Shown: piece after piece, positions 35,466 through 44,204 of the stretch
How positions within the stretch are numbered: position 1 is the first letter of the stretch
How the letters are laid out: every line of letters starts with the position of its first letter
NCBI GenBank assembly: GCA_947448025.1
Contig: CANFLV010000013.1
Location: forward strand, 49,682-113,681
Origin: Oxalobacteraceae bacterium
GTDB lineage: Bacteria > Pseudomonadota > Gammaproteobacteria > Burkholderiales > Burkholderiaceae_D
Reading direction: 5' to 3'
Length of the DNA stretch: 64,000 bases
Program-made: the position numbers and the translations under genes
Notes under the pieces: model-generated
Told to the model about the DNA's origin: nothing
Seen by the model: only the letters and a program-made list of their open reading frames with translations
The model's database searches: none

Positions 35466-37022
35466 ATGCCTCAGACGCTTTCAAAAATCACCCGCCGCCG
35501 GCGCCTCCGCAGCATCTTACAGCTTGGCTTCGGTGTGCTCGCCCTGATCGGCGCAGCCATGTTCAGCGATCTCGCGCAACATGAAGTCCATGTCAAATCG
35601 GCCATTGCCATTCTTTTAATGTTGACAGGTTTGCTCTCAATCGGTTGGGCCGCCTGGCATCATCCATTCCGTTTGAACAGGGACATGCATCGCATGCGCT
35701 TTGCGGACGTTGCCGGCGCCGAAGAAGCAAAAAAGAACCTGATGGAAATCGCCGCCTACCTCAAAGCGCCGCGCAAGTATGAGGCGATCGGTGCGGTCTT
35801 TCCGCGCGGGGTAATCCTGCACGGTGCGCCGGGCACGGGCAAGACCCTGCTGGCCAAGGCCTTGGCGGGCGAGGCCGGGGCGCACTTCATGGCCGTCAAT
35901 GGCGCCGATTTTGGCTCGATGCTGATCGGTGTGGCTGCGGCCAAGGTGCGGCGCCAGTTCGCACGTGCCCGGGCGCTGGCGCCTTGTGTCCTGTTCATCG
36001 ATGAAATCGACGCGGTCGGCGGGCGGCGTCTCGAGGAAGGTTCGGCCGCGGCGCGCGAGATGGGCGCGACGCTCAATGCGCTGCTGGTCGAGATGGATGG
36101 CTTTGGCGACAATAGCGGCGTCATCGTCGTCGCCGCAACGAATCGCCTGGCTGCGCTCGATCCGGCATTGCTGCGCTCGGGTCGCTTTGACCGGCGCATC
36201 CAGCTGAGCTTGCCGAGTCTGAAAGAGCGCGCCGACATCCTGCAGATTCATGGCCGCAAGATCACGCTGGCCAAGGGGATTGATAATCTCGAGCTGGCAC
36301 GCCAGACGATCGGCTTTTCCGGTGCCGATCTGGCGAACCTGATGAACCAGGCGGCGCTCTTGGCCGTGCATCTGAACGCAGAAATTGTCGACATGACGAT
36401 GCTGCTGCGCGCGCGCAATGTGATGCTCATGGGCGAAGAGAGTCGTTCGACACTGGCCTTGCTCGACGGCCAGACGCGCCATCGCTTGGCGATTCATGAA
36501 TGCGGCCATGCGATCGTGGCCATGGCCGGCAATCTTGATCCGGTCACGGCGGTGTCGATCGTGCCACGCGGCCTGTCGCTGGGACAGACCTTCATTGCAC
36601 CCGTGAAGGATATGTTGCTGCATAGCCAGCATGCCTTGCTCAATCAGATCAATATCCTCGTAGCCGGGCGCGTCGCCGAAGAAATTTTTTCGAAATCGAC
36701 CAGCACCGGCGCTGATGACGATATCGCCCGCGCCACCGAGCTTGCGCTGGCCATCGTCGGGCGGCACGGCATGACGGACTTCGGCATGATGCATGTGGGC
36801 GAACAGGCGAGCCCGCAGCTGCGTTATGCCGCAGAATGTCGCGCCATTGAATTGATCGATCAGGCGCGCAGTCGCGCCGGCCAGATCCTCAACGCCAATT
36901 TTTCGGTAGTGGAACGCATGGCGCTGCGCCTCGTCGATGTCGAAGTAATGGATCAGTTCGAACTGCGCCAATTCAAGGCCTTGCTGGCGCCGCAGTCGGA
37001 CAAGCTGGCGCGTGCCGCGTAA
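35466..37022 (+). CDS. FtsH-like AAA+ zinc metalloprotease with minimal periplasmic loop
   Basis: A 518-residue membrane-anchored AAA protease. Two membrane helices (residues about 16-35 and 44-63) are separated by only about eight polar residues, whereas normal FtsH has a periplasmic domain of about 70. The AAA part has Walker A GAPGTGKT (about 120-127), Walker B VLFIDEIDAVGG, and SRH RSGRFDRRI. The protease part has H344-ECGH, with a probable third ligand in TSTGADDDIARAT. The aromatic pore residue of FtsH (Phe-Val-Gly) is replaced by Leu-Ile-Gly (153-155). It is probably a second, specialised FtsH. A start at 35406 is possible but less likely. Confidence 0.85.
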   Translation: MPQTLSKITRRRRLRSILQLGFGVLALIGAAMFSDLAQHEVHVKSAIAILLMLTGLLSIGWAAWHHPFRLNRDMHRMRFADVAGAEEAKKNLMEIAAYLKAPRKYEAIGAVFPRGVILHGAPGTGKTLLAKALAGEAGAHFMAVNGADFGSMLIGVAAAKVRRQFARARALAPCVLFIDEIDAVGGRRLEEGSAAAREMGATLNALLVEMDGFGDNSGVIVVAATNRLAALDPALLRSGRFDRRIQLSLPSLKERADILQIHGRKITLAKGIDNLELARQTIGFSGADLANLMNQAALLAVHLNAEIVDMTMLLRARNVMLMGEESRSTLALLDGQTRHRLAIHECGHAIVAMAGNLDPVTAVSIVPRGLSLGQTFIAPVKDMLLHSQHALLNQINILVAGRVAEEIFSKSTSTGADDDIARATELALAIVGRHGMTDFGMMHVGEQASPQLRYAAECRAIELIDQARSRAGQILNANFSVVERMALRLVDVEVMDQFELRQFKALLAPQSDKLARAA

Positions 37023-37026
37023 GGGC

Positions 37027-38361
37027 TCACAAGAGGTTAAGCAGAGTCGCCAGCATCATCAGGTTCATCACGATCACGATGCCGGCCACGAGCCAGGCCA
37101 GCAGCGTGATCGCCTGATGATTCGCGAACTCGCCCATGATGGCTGGCGCGCTGGTGAAGCGCACCAGCGGGATGATCGCAAAGGGTAATTGCAGGCTCAG
37201 GAATACCTGGCTGAAGATCAGCAGCTGCGCCGTGCCGCGCTCGCCAAACCAGGCCGTCACGAACAGTGCCGGCACGATCGCGATAAGGCGCGTGATCAGC
37301 CGCCGGGCCCAGGCCGGTAGCTTCCATTCGAGATAACCTTCCATGACGATTTGCCCGGCCAGCGTCGCCGTCAAAGTCGAGCTCTGGCCCGACGCCAGCA
37401 GCGCCAGCGCAAACAGGAAACTGGCAATACTGGTGCCCAGCAGCGGTGTGAGCAAAAGATGGGCTTGCTGGATTTCAGCGAGCGCCTGATGGCCGCTGAA
37501 ATGAAATACCGCAGCAGCCGTAATCAGGATCGCCGCATTGACGCAAAACGCCAGTAGCAGGGCCAGCACCACATCGATGGCGGCAAAGCCGCAGGCATTG
37601 CGCCGTCCCCTAGGCGTGAGCGAATACCGGCGCGTCTGTACTGTCGAGGAATGCAGGTAAAGGTTATGCGGCATGACCGTCGCGCCGATGATGCCGATGG
37701 CAAGATAGAGCCGGTGCGGATCGGCCAGACCCTGCGCCTGCGGCACGAAGCCGCGTGCGACCGCCGCCCAGTCCGGCTGCGCCAGAATCAAGGTAACGGC
37801 AAAGCACACAAAAACCACCACGAGCAAGGCCATCACCGTGGCTTCGAGATAGCGGAAATGCCGGCGCTGGAACCACAGTACTAGCAGCACATCGAGCACA
37901 GTCAGCGCCACGCCCCACTTCAGCGGCAGACCGAACAGCAGATTCAAGGCGATCGCCGTGCCGATCACTTCGGCCAGATCGGCTGCGCAGATCGCCAGCT
38001 CGCACAAGATCCATTGTGCGAACACCGAGCGCGGCGCGTAATGCCGGCGACAGGCCTGCGCCAGATCCATGCCGGTGACGATGCCCAGCCGTGCTGACAA
38101 GATCTGCAGCAAGGTCGCCATGAGGCTCGCCAGCAGCACGACCCACAGCAGGCTGTACGCGAAAGCGGCGCCACCGGCGAGATCGGTAGCCCAATTACCC
38201 GGATCCATGTAACCGACCGCGACCAGATAACCGGGACCGATGAAACCCAGCAGACGCCGTCGCCACGACCCCTGCTCGCTGACAGCAATACTGCGAAAGC
38301 TATCGGGCGCCTGTGCCGCTGGCAAGGCGCCGTAACTTTCACTCAGACCAGGCGGTGGCAT
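37027..38361 (-). CDS. mntH: Nramp-family Mn2+/divalent metal transporter
   Basis: A 444-residue transporter with about 11 helices. The metal site in helix 1 is [16 protein letters not shown] (DPGN), and in helix 6 is [20 protein letters not shown] (MPH). These residues define proton-coupled Mn2+/Fe2+ import. The gene begins 13 bp after the stop of the manganese catalase on the same strand, so the two form an operon in which the importer supplies the enzyme's metal. It ends 4 bp from the convergent FtsH-like gene. Confidence 0.92.
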   Translation of the reverse strand: MPPPGLSESYGALPAAQAPDSFRSIAVSEQGSWRRRLLGFIGPGYLVAVGYMDPGNWATDLAGGAAFAYSLLWVVLLASLMATLLQILSARLGIVTGMDLAQACRRHYAPRSVFAQWILCELAICAADLAEVIGTAIALNLLFGLPLKWGVALTVLDVLLVLWFQRRHFRYLEATVMALLVVVFVCFAVTLILAQPDWAAVARGFVPQAQGLADPHRLYLAIGIIGATVMPHNLYLHSSTVQTRRYSLTPRGRRNACGFAAIDVVLALLLAFCVNAAILITAAAVFHFSGHQALAEIQQAHLLLTPLLGTSIASFLFALALLASGQSSTLTATLAGQIVMEGYLEWKLPAWARRLITRLIAIVPALFVTAWFGERGTAQLLIFSQVFLSLQLPFAIIPLVRFTSAPAIMGEFANHQAITLLAWLVAGIVIVMNLMMLATLLNLL

Positions 38362-38374
38362 CGCGCCCGCCGGC

Positions 38375-39307
38375 TCAGGACGTCCTCATGCCATTTCCAC
38401 CGCGGCCATTTCCCGCCGCTTTGCCGCTGGCGCTGCGGTTCCTCGCGCCTAGTTCAGCGCCGGTACCGGGATCGATGTCCGGATCGGATGCGGTGCGTCT
38501 GGCGACCTGATCGATTGCCGCCTTTTCCTGCGGCGTCAGGTTCACTGTTGCGGTGCCACTGCCGCCATCGACGGCCGACAGTTCCGCCTGATCCGTGACG
38601 AATTGCCATTGCCCGCCCTGATTCCACGAACCACGCATGTCGCCATCGCCTTGCGACAGGTTGAAGTAGGTGTCCGTGAAGCGCGGATCGCCGGCCAGCT
38701 TCCCGGCCGGGAAATTCGGCTCGATCGCATACAGGGCTTTTTCGAAGGATTTCTGGTGCGCGATTTCACGCGTCATCAAAAAGCCCAGCGCTTCCTTCAC
38801 GCCGGCATCGGTCGTCAGATTGATGAGTCGCTCGTAAAGGATTTTTGCGCGTGCTTCGGCGGCAATGTTGGAGCGCAAATCGGCGGTCGGTTCACCTATC
38901 GTGTCGACATAGGCGGCGCTCCACGGCACGCCGGCCGAATTCGTCCAGGGCACGCCGCCGCCATACAGCAGCTGCGTGACATGGCTGTCATTGCCACCGC
39001 CGGCAATCTTGCGGTAAATGTCGGCGGCCGCATCGGTGCCTTCGGCGAGCTGGCCGTGCGCGCCCTTATTGAGCATGGCGACGATGGTGCCGATGACTTC
39101 GAGATGGCTTAGCTCTTCGGTGGCGATATCGAACAGCAGGTCCTTGCGGCCGGCATCGTCTTCGGCTAATGCCTGTGTAAAATAACGGCAGGCAGCGGCG
39201 AGCTCGCCTTGCGGCCCGCCGAATTGTTCCAGCATCAGGTTCGCCAGACCGGGATTGGTTTCATTGACGCGCACCGTATATTGCAGTCGTTTGTTGTGGG
39301 CAAACAT
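38375..39307 (-). CDS. Manganese (non-haem) catalase
   Basis: A 310-residue ferritin-like enzyme that disproportionates hydrogen peroxide with a dimanganese centre. Ligand regions: [42 protein letters not shown] (Glu...His), and [21 protein letters not shown] (Glu...His). The C-terminus is a Gly/Arg-rich tail. The conserved N-terminus [14 protein letters not shown] sets the start at 39307, although the frame is open to 39430. It is co-transcribed with the Nramp gene. Confidence 0.92.
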   Translation of the reverse strand: MFAHNKRLQYTVRVNETNPGLANLMLEQFGGPQGELAAACRYFTQALAEDDAGRKDLLFDIATEELSHLEVIGTIVAMLNKGAHGQLAEGTDAAADIYRKIAGGGNDSHVTQLLYGGGVPWTNSAGVPWSAAYVDTIGEPTADLRSNIAAEARAKILYERLINLTTDAGVKEALGFLMTREIAHQKSFEKALYAIEPNFPAGKLAGDPRFTDTYFNLSQGDGDMRGSWNQGGQWQFVTDQAELSAVDGGSGTATVNLTPQEKAAIDQVARRTASDPDIDPGTGAELGARNRSASGKAAGNGRGGNGMRTS

Positions 39308-39397
39308 AAGATAGTCCTTCGCAAAAACGCGCAGGCTGCATGCAACACTGCGCAAGTGAACAGGACTCCCCGCACCGCAAAAAACATACCACGACCG

Positions 39398-39426
39398 AAA
39401 AAAAACACCCGTGCAGGACACGGGTG
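39398..39426 (-). terminator. Terminator of the Tim44-like gene
   Basis: On the minus strand, CACCCGTG / CACGGGTG (arms 39406-39413 and 39419-39426, 5-nt loop) is followed by eight Ts (As at 39398-39405), 28 bp beyond the stop at 39455. Confidence 0.87.
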
Positions 39427-39454
39427 GCACTTACGCAGCTAGCCTAGGCGCGGC

Positions 39455-40357
39455 TTAACCGAGTTGCTGTATCCCTGCCAGCACCCAGCCGCCAGTGCCT
39501 GAAACGGGCTTGGACAAATTCCAGACTTCGGCAAACGGCTCGGTCGGCGCATGATCAGCTTCACGAATCATGCCGGTGAATTTGACGCTGGCAAGGTAAT
39601 CATTACCGATCGTCTCAATACCCAGCAATTCACCCTCAAGCGTGACGACATCGGTAACGTTTGCCGACGTGCCGCGTTCCTGCAATTGCAGCTTCAGTTC
39701 AGCGTACATTTCCGCCGTCGTGAATTCACGGATGTCATTGATGTCGGAGCGATCCCAGGCTGCCTGCAAGCGGATGAAATGCGTCTTGGCATGGCGCAAG
39801 AAGTTGGCACTATCAAAATCAGCCGGGATGCCCCATGGCCCCTGATGTGGCGCTGCATCGGCGGTAGCAGACGCCGTGTTTGCGGATTGCAGTGGCATCG
39901 GCTCGATGCGCGAACCGATGTCAGGCGCTGCGCCACCAAAAGCAGACGCTGCCGCTGGCTGCGGACCGTTCTGCTGTGAATTGCTGCGCCACATGCGGTA
40001 AATGAACATCGCCGCAATACCGAATGCTGCGACCATCAGCAAGGAGCTGAGCATGCTGCCCATGGCGCCGCCGAGACCGAGACTGGAAAACAGCGCGCCC
40101 AGGCCGAGGCCGAGCAAGGCGCCACCGAGAATGCCTTTCCATGGGCTGGCCGGTTTAGGCGGTACAGCTGCAGGCGCAGCTGGCGCTGCAGGCTTGGCCG
40201 CCTGGCTTGCGGCAGGTGCCTGCGCCTGACGGCTGACCGTTTGGGATTGCTTGCCGACTGAACTGCCGCCACCGACACGCTTCGCTTCCGCGGTCGAAAC
40301 ACCGAGCGTCAAGGTCGTCACGGCGATCATCATCAACATTACGAAATACTTTTTCAT
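39455..40357 (-). CDS. Tim44-like domain exported/membrane protein
   Basis: A 300-residue protein: signal peptide MKKYFVMLMMIAVTTLTLGVSTAEA, the phrase KRVGGGSSVGKQSQTVSRQ typical of bacterial Tim44-domain proteins, an Ala/Pro-rich linker, a Gly/Leu-rich membrane stretch (GILGGALLGLGLGALFSSLG...), and a C-terminal Tim44/NTF2-like domain (FLRHAKTHFIRLQAAWDRSDINDIREFTTAEM). Bacterial members are uncharacterised; TimA of Caulobacter is a related example. GGGGGAAACC before the ATG supports the start at 40357. Confidence 0.85.
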   Translation of the reverse strand: MKKYFVMLMMIAVTTLTLGVSTAEAKRVGGGSSVGKQSQTVSRQAQAPAASQAAKPAAPAAPAAVPPKPASPWKGILGGALLGLGLGALFSSLGLGGAMGSMLSSLLMVAAFGIAAMFIYRMWRSNSQQNGPQPAAASAFGGAAPDIGSRIEPMPLQSANTASATADAAPHQGPWGIPADFDSANFLRHAKTHFIRLQAAWDRSDINDIREFTTAEMYAELKLQLQERGTSANVTDVVTLEGELLGIETIGNDYLASVKFTGMIREADHAPTEPFAEVWNLSKPVSGTGGWVLAGIQQLG

Positions 40358-40512
40358 GGTTTCCCCCAGAGTTTTAAATTCTTCAGTCGCAACGGCCAAA
40401 CCGGCGCGACTGATGGAGGGATGATAGGTGCTTGGCAATGCCGGATAAAGCGAAGTAAGCAAGAGTATTACTTCGGTTTATGCGAAGTTAAAATTTAATC
40501 AGGCTCGGCTGG

Positions 40513-42765
40513 TCAGGCCATGACGATCGCCGCATCGGCGATGCCGATCAGCGCCAGCGCGGCGCTGGTATCGGTCGGCGTGACTGCCGCCGCGATCGCC
40601 ATGCCGTTGATGATGGAGCTCTCGCCGGTATTGAAGCTCAGTCCCTGATCGATGGCGAATTGGGTCGCGACAGCGAGTTTATTGTCGAGCAAATCTGCGA
40701 CATAGCCGTAGGTTGCATTGCCTTTGAAGGTATGCGCCGACCCTAACATGGTCGCCACCAGAAAGCCGCGCGTGGCATGACCGGAGACGAGCTCGCCCGA
40801 CCAGTAATCAAGTCCGTCCTGATCGACACTGCTGCGACCGAGCACATTCTTGTAGACGATCTTGATGAAGTCGGCATTGCTCATCGTCGCGCTATAGCCG
40901 GTCAAGGCCGAATACTGCACGGCCGCGCCATAAAACGTGTCGCCGATCTGCTGTACCGACACACCGCTTGCGCGTTGGCCGATCCAGTAAGACAGGCCGT
41001 CGGCATCGGGCACGCGATTGAAAAACCCGACATACAATTCCTGCAGCTTGTTCAAATCCGCCGCACTGATCGTCTTCGCGACGGCAGCGATGCCGAGATT
41101 GACCGACATATCCGCAAACATCAGACGCTCGATATTATTGAGTGTGTCGCTGCCGCCGGCGCCATCCCGCGCCGCCACAATCAGGCTGCCGGAATTGACA
41201 GAGACATGGACGCTGTAGTCAGCCCGCTTGCCCAGAAACTGCGCGATATCAAAGCCCGCGCCGCCATCGATCAAGTCATTGCCTTCGAGTCCCTGCAAGA
41301 CATTATCGGCGGTGTTACCGATGATTTGGTCATCGCTATTGGTACCAGTGGCCGACTGGATGATCGTGCCGAAGGCGATGCTGATATTGTCGATGCTGGC
41401 AAAGTCTTGCGCATCGCGCCCGATCGAGCTCATGTGACCGGGGCGCAGGTCGATGCGTGCGCCAGCACTGGCGGCCGACGCATCCAGGCGATTCATGCCG
41501 CCATCATCGACGATCAGTGTCTGGCTGCGACCAGCCATGTCGCCGAACACATAGGCATTGTCACCAGCATTGACGGTGCGACTGCCATACAGCGCGCGCA
41601 AGGCCGACACGTCATACACGGCCAGACCATCGCGCGGCATGCCTGCCATGACATCGGTGTCCGACATGACGGTAAAGCGCGTATCGTTTTCCTGATCGAG
41701 CAACACTGGCAGCGCGCCGACATAAGATTCATGCAGCGGTGTCTTCAGGCCGAGCGCATGGCCGATCTCGCGCTGCAAGGCTAGCCAGCCGCTGCTACCC
41801 ACGCTTAAATTCGCAGCGCTTTTGCTGTCGAGCCAGACGTCGCCAGCCAGGTCGCCGGCGGCCGGATCAGGCGAATAAGAATAGGCTTTGCTACCCGCAG
41901 CCTGGGAATTGATACCGAAGCGCAGCTGGCCAAAAGTGGCGCTGCTGTCTGTGACTTCCTTGAACGAGATCTGCGTTTCTGCGGCGATCGCCGCCAGCGA
42001 AGCGCGCACTGCGTCCATTTGCACAGTGGTCCAGCTTTGCGCGCCGGTACCGGCGCCACTGCCATAGGTGGGGACGCTGTTGGTGAAGCTGTAGCTGAGC
42101 GTGACGGCGCTGCCGAGCGGTGATGCGGAATTCCAGCGGAAGTTTTGTGATTCGATCAGGGTTTGCGGACCTCTCTGACTCAAGTCAATCAAATCGATCA
42201 CCTGGATAACTTCGGTTGAATTCCAGAACCCGATCTGTTCAATATTATGCAGCTCGAAAATGCGTTGCGTCGGATTGGCGATGGAGATCATCCAGACGGT
42301 GCGACCATCGACGCTCGCCTTCATGTTCCATGCCGACGCAGGTCCTTCGGTCGATACAGTATCGATACCCGCACGTCCATCGACATAATTAATGCCCCAT
42401 GAAAGCCCAAACGAATTGTCGCCGGCAGAGCCATACATCGTGCCGTTGCCAGACGCACCTTTGATATTGATGAGCGTATCGCGTGTACCCCAACCATCGT
42501 CGGCATAGCCGGCTTCGAGATCAAGAATGATCGGTTTGGGAGAGTCCCAATAGCCGACAACGACGTTACTGTATTGGTCAATTACACCAACAATGGTGTC
42601 ATTTCCCGGACCGCCGGAAACTTCGCCGGCCCGCCAGGTGATCGTGTCATCACCGCCCTTGCCAAAATATTGTGCCCAGGCCCAGTACAGATCAGGATCC
42701 GAAATGAGCGTATCGCGATTGACCGTATCAGCATTGTCGGTCCCGAAAAATTCTAAATTTGGCAT
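40513..42765 (-). CDS. Serralysin-like protein with degraded zinc site, RTX motifs and DUF4214
   Basis: A 750-residue protein, probably exported by a type I system (no signal peptide). N-terminal ~200 residues: loose RTX-like GGDDTI/GGPGNDTI turns. Residues about 215-410: an M10B (serralysin) fold with VTLSYSFTNSVPTY, a helix QREIGHALGLKTP, and Met-turn TVMSDTDVM then YDVSALRALYG. The zinc motif HExxHxxGxxH reads R332-E-I-G-H336-A-L-G-L-K-T342, so two of three His ligands are lost while Glu333 stays. Then a short RTX block (GNDLIDGGAGFD) and DUF4214 repeats near the C-terminus (LYVGFFNRVPDADGLSYWIG, VYKNVLGRSSVDQDGLDYW). Probably not a protease; perhaps a surface or binding protein. Confidence 0.85.
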   Translation of the reverse strand: MPNLEFFGTDNADTVNRDTLISDPDLYWAWAQYFGKGGDDTITWRAGEVSGGPGNDTIVGVIDQYSNVVVGYWDSPKPIILDLEAGYADDGWGTRDTLINIKGASGNGTMYGSAGDNSFGLSWGINYVDGRAGIDTVSTEGPASAWNMKASVDGRTVWMISIANPTQRIFELHNIEQIGFWNSTEVIQVIDLIDLSQRGPQTLIESQNFRWNSASPLGSAVTLSYSFTNSVPTYGSGAGTGAQSWTTVQMDAVRASLAAIAAETQISFKEVTDSSATFGQLRFGINSQAAGSKAYSYSPDPAAGDLAGDVWLDSKSAANLSVGSSGWLALQREIGHALGLKTPLHESYVGALPVLLDQENDTRFTVMSDTDVMAGMPRDGLAVYDVSALRALYGSRTVNAGDNAYVFGDMAGRSQTLIVDDGGMNRLDASAASAGARIDLRPGHMSSIGRDAQDFASIDNISIAFGTIIQSATGTNSDDQIIGNTADNVLQGLEGNDLIDGGAGFDIAQFLGKRADYSVHVSVNSGSLIVAARDGAGGSDTLNNIERLMFADMSVNLGIAAVAKTISAADLNKLQELYVGFFNRVPDADGLSYWIGQRASGVSVQQIGDTFYGAAVQYSALTGYSATMSNADFIKIVYKNVLGRSSVDQDGLDYWSGELVSGHATRGFLVATMLGSAHTFKGNATYGYVADLLDNKLAVATQFAIDQGLSFNTGESSIINGMAIAAAVTPTDTSAALALIGIADAAIVMA

Positions 42766-42824
42766 GCCGCATCACTTTCATAGACTATCCTGCGCCGCGA
42801 ATCAGGCATTGCTGCGCGCGCACC

Positions 42825-44204
42825 TCAGGTTTGCAGCAGGGGCAAAGTCTTCGACGAAAAATTGACAAGATTAGGAAAGGCATCCAGCAGTTTGTCCTGC
42901 GGCAGGCCCAGCCATTGCATCAGGCTTGCTCCGACCTGATCCGCCGCAGTAGTCGGCACCCAGCGCCCCTTTTTCCACTGATCGCCATCGTCGACGCCGC
43001 CTGGCACGAGCGAAGGAAATTGGCCAATGACCTGACGGCCTTGCACAGGACCGCCCATCACCCACCAGTGACTGCCCCAAGCATGATCGGTCCCGCCCCC
43101 CGAGGCTGGCTGCAAGGCACGGCCAAACTCGCTCATCGTCAGTGTCACGACATTCTGGTCGAGTCCGGCAGCCCGGATCGCTTTATCAAACGCCGCCAGC
43201 GCCGGCCCGACCATGTTGAGCATCGAATCCAGCGAAGTGGGGGATGATCCGCGTTGATTAACATGCGTATCGAAAGAACCCAGACTGACCAGAATGACTT
43301 GCCGGCGCACGCCCTGTGCCTTGAATACAGGCAGCAGCGAAGCCACATGATGCAAATCCTTACCCAGAGAATTGTCTGGAAAATCGCCCGTCGAGACTAC
43401 CGTCTTGCTGGCAGCCTGCGCTTGCGCCATCTTGACCGCATCCTGAAAAGTCGCACCCAAGGTTCGCGCATATTCCGCTTCATATGCATTCGACGATTGC
43501 ATATTACCCATCGATTCGATGGCACGCGTCCATGGACTTGTAGGCACCGACAGATTGGCTGGCCCCCATTGACTGCCATACACAGCCTGGGTTTGCGTGA
43601 CACGCGACTGCTTGCCAAGCAAGAGTGTGTAGTCGTAGCTATAGGAAATAACGGGCAGTGTTTTTTTCAAAGCTGCTGGCATCAGTTCGACGGCGCGGCC
43701 GGCCCAGCCACTCGGGTCGGCGTCACCGAGCCAGCCTTGCACAATGGCCGTTTGTTCGGAATGTGACATCAGGAAGGGCGGTATCACGGCGGTACGATTC
43801 AAGACCTGCTGTGCCGTGATCGGCTTGATCAGCGCGCCAACATTGGCCACCATCGCCAGCCGGCCTTCGGCATACAGCGGCGCAAGATCCTTCAGCGCCG
43901 GCGGTAAGGCAAAGCTATGGCCGGCACTGCTGCCATCGAGCTTGATCAGGCTATCTTTTGCGAGCGCCAGATTCGGCCGCGCGCGCGCATAGTCGGCATA
44001 TGCGCCATCGACGGGAATGAGGATATCGTTACCATCAGCGCCGCCGCTGAGATTGACGCACACAAGCACGCGGTAATCGGCGCTGTCAGCGATTGAGGAC
44101 GAAGACATCAGGCTCAATGCCGAGGCCAGTCCCGCACCGGCACCGACGGCGCCAAAGCTGGCTAAGCCCCGGAGTGCGGCACGACGTTGTGCGAAGTGGC
44201 TCAT
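42825..44204 (-). CDS. DUF1501 protein with Tat signal
   Basis: A 459-residue protein of the DUF1501 family (sulfatase-like fold). The N-terminus QRRAALRGLASFGAVGAGAGLASALSLM is a twin-arginine type signal. Family phrases are VLVCVNLSGGADGNDILIPVD, LMSHSEQTAIVQGW, VILVSLGSFDTHVNQRG, and TLTMSEFGRALQPASGGGTDHAWGSHWWVMGG. The enzymatic role is unknown. Its ATG overlaps the stop of the DUF1800 gene by four bases, and this pair occurs together in many bacteria, suggesting one exported complex. The open frame to 44279 is not used. Confidence 0.87.
   Translation of the reverse strand: MSHFAQRRAALRGLASFGAVGAGAGLASALSLMSSSSIADSADYRVLVCVNLSGGADGNDILIPVDGAYADYARARPNLALAKDSLIKLDGSSAGHSFALPPALKDLAPLYAEGRLAMVANVGALIKPITAQQVLNRTAVIPPFLMSHSEQTAIVQGWLGDADPSGWAGRAVELMPAALKKTLPVISYSYDYTLLLGKQSRVTQTQAVYGSQWGPANLSVPTSPWTRAIESMGNMQSSNAYEAEYARTLGATFQDAVKMAQAQAASKTVVSTGDFPDNSLGKDLHHVASLLPVFKAQGVRRQVILVSLGSFDTHVNQRGSSPTSLDSMLNMVGPALAAFDKAIRAAGLDQNVVTLTMSEFGRALQPASGGGTDHAWGSHWWVMGGPVQGRQVIGQFPSLVPGGVDDGDQWKKGRWVPTTAADQVGASLMQWLGLPQDKLLDAFPNLVNFSSKTLPLLQT

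Noticed and set aside
35637..36971. 444-codon minus-strand frame opposite the FtsH-like gene
   Set aside because: Antisense of conserved AAA and protease motifs; no protein features.
40451..40475. 8-bp inverted repeat CGAAGTAA/TTACTTCG as a terminator of the serralysin-like gene
   Set aside because: The following T-run is weak and interrupted, so I could not support a terminator call.
41758..41775. Active zinc-protease call for the serralysin-like protein
   Set aside because: Two of the three His ligands are replaced (Arg332, Thr342), so proteolytic activity is not supported.
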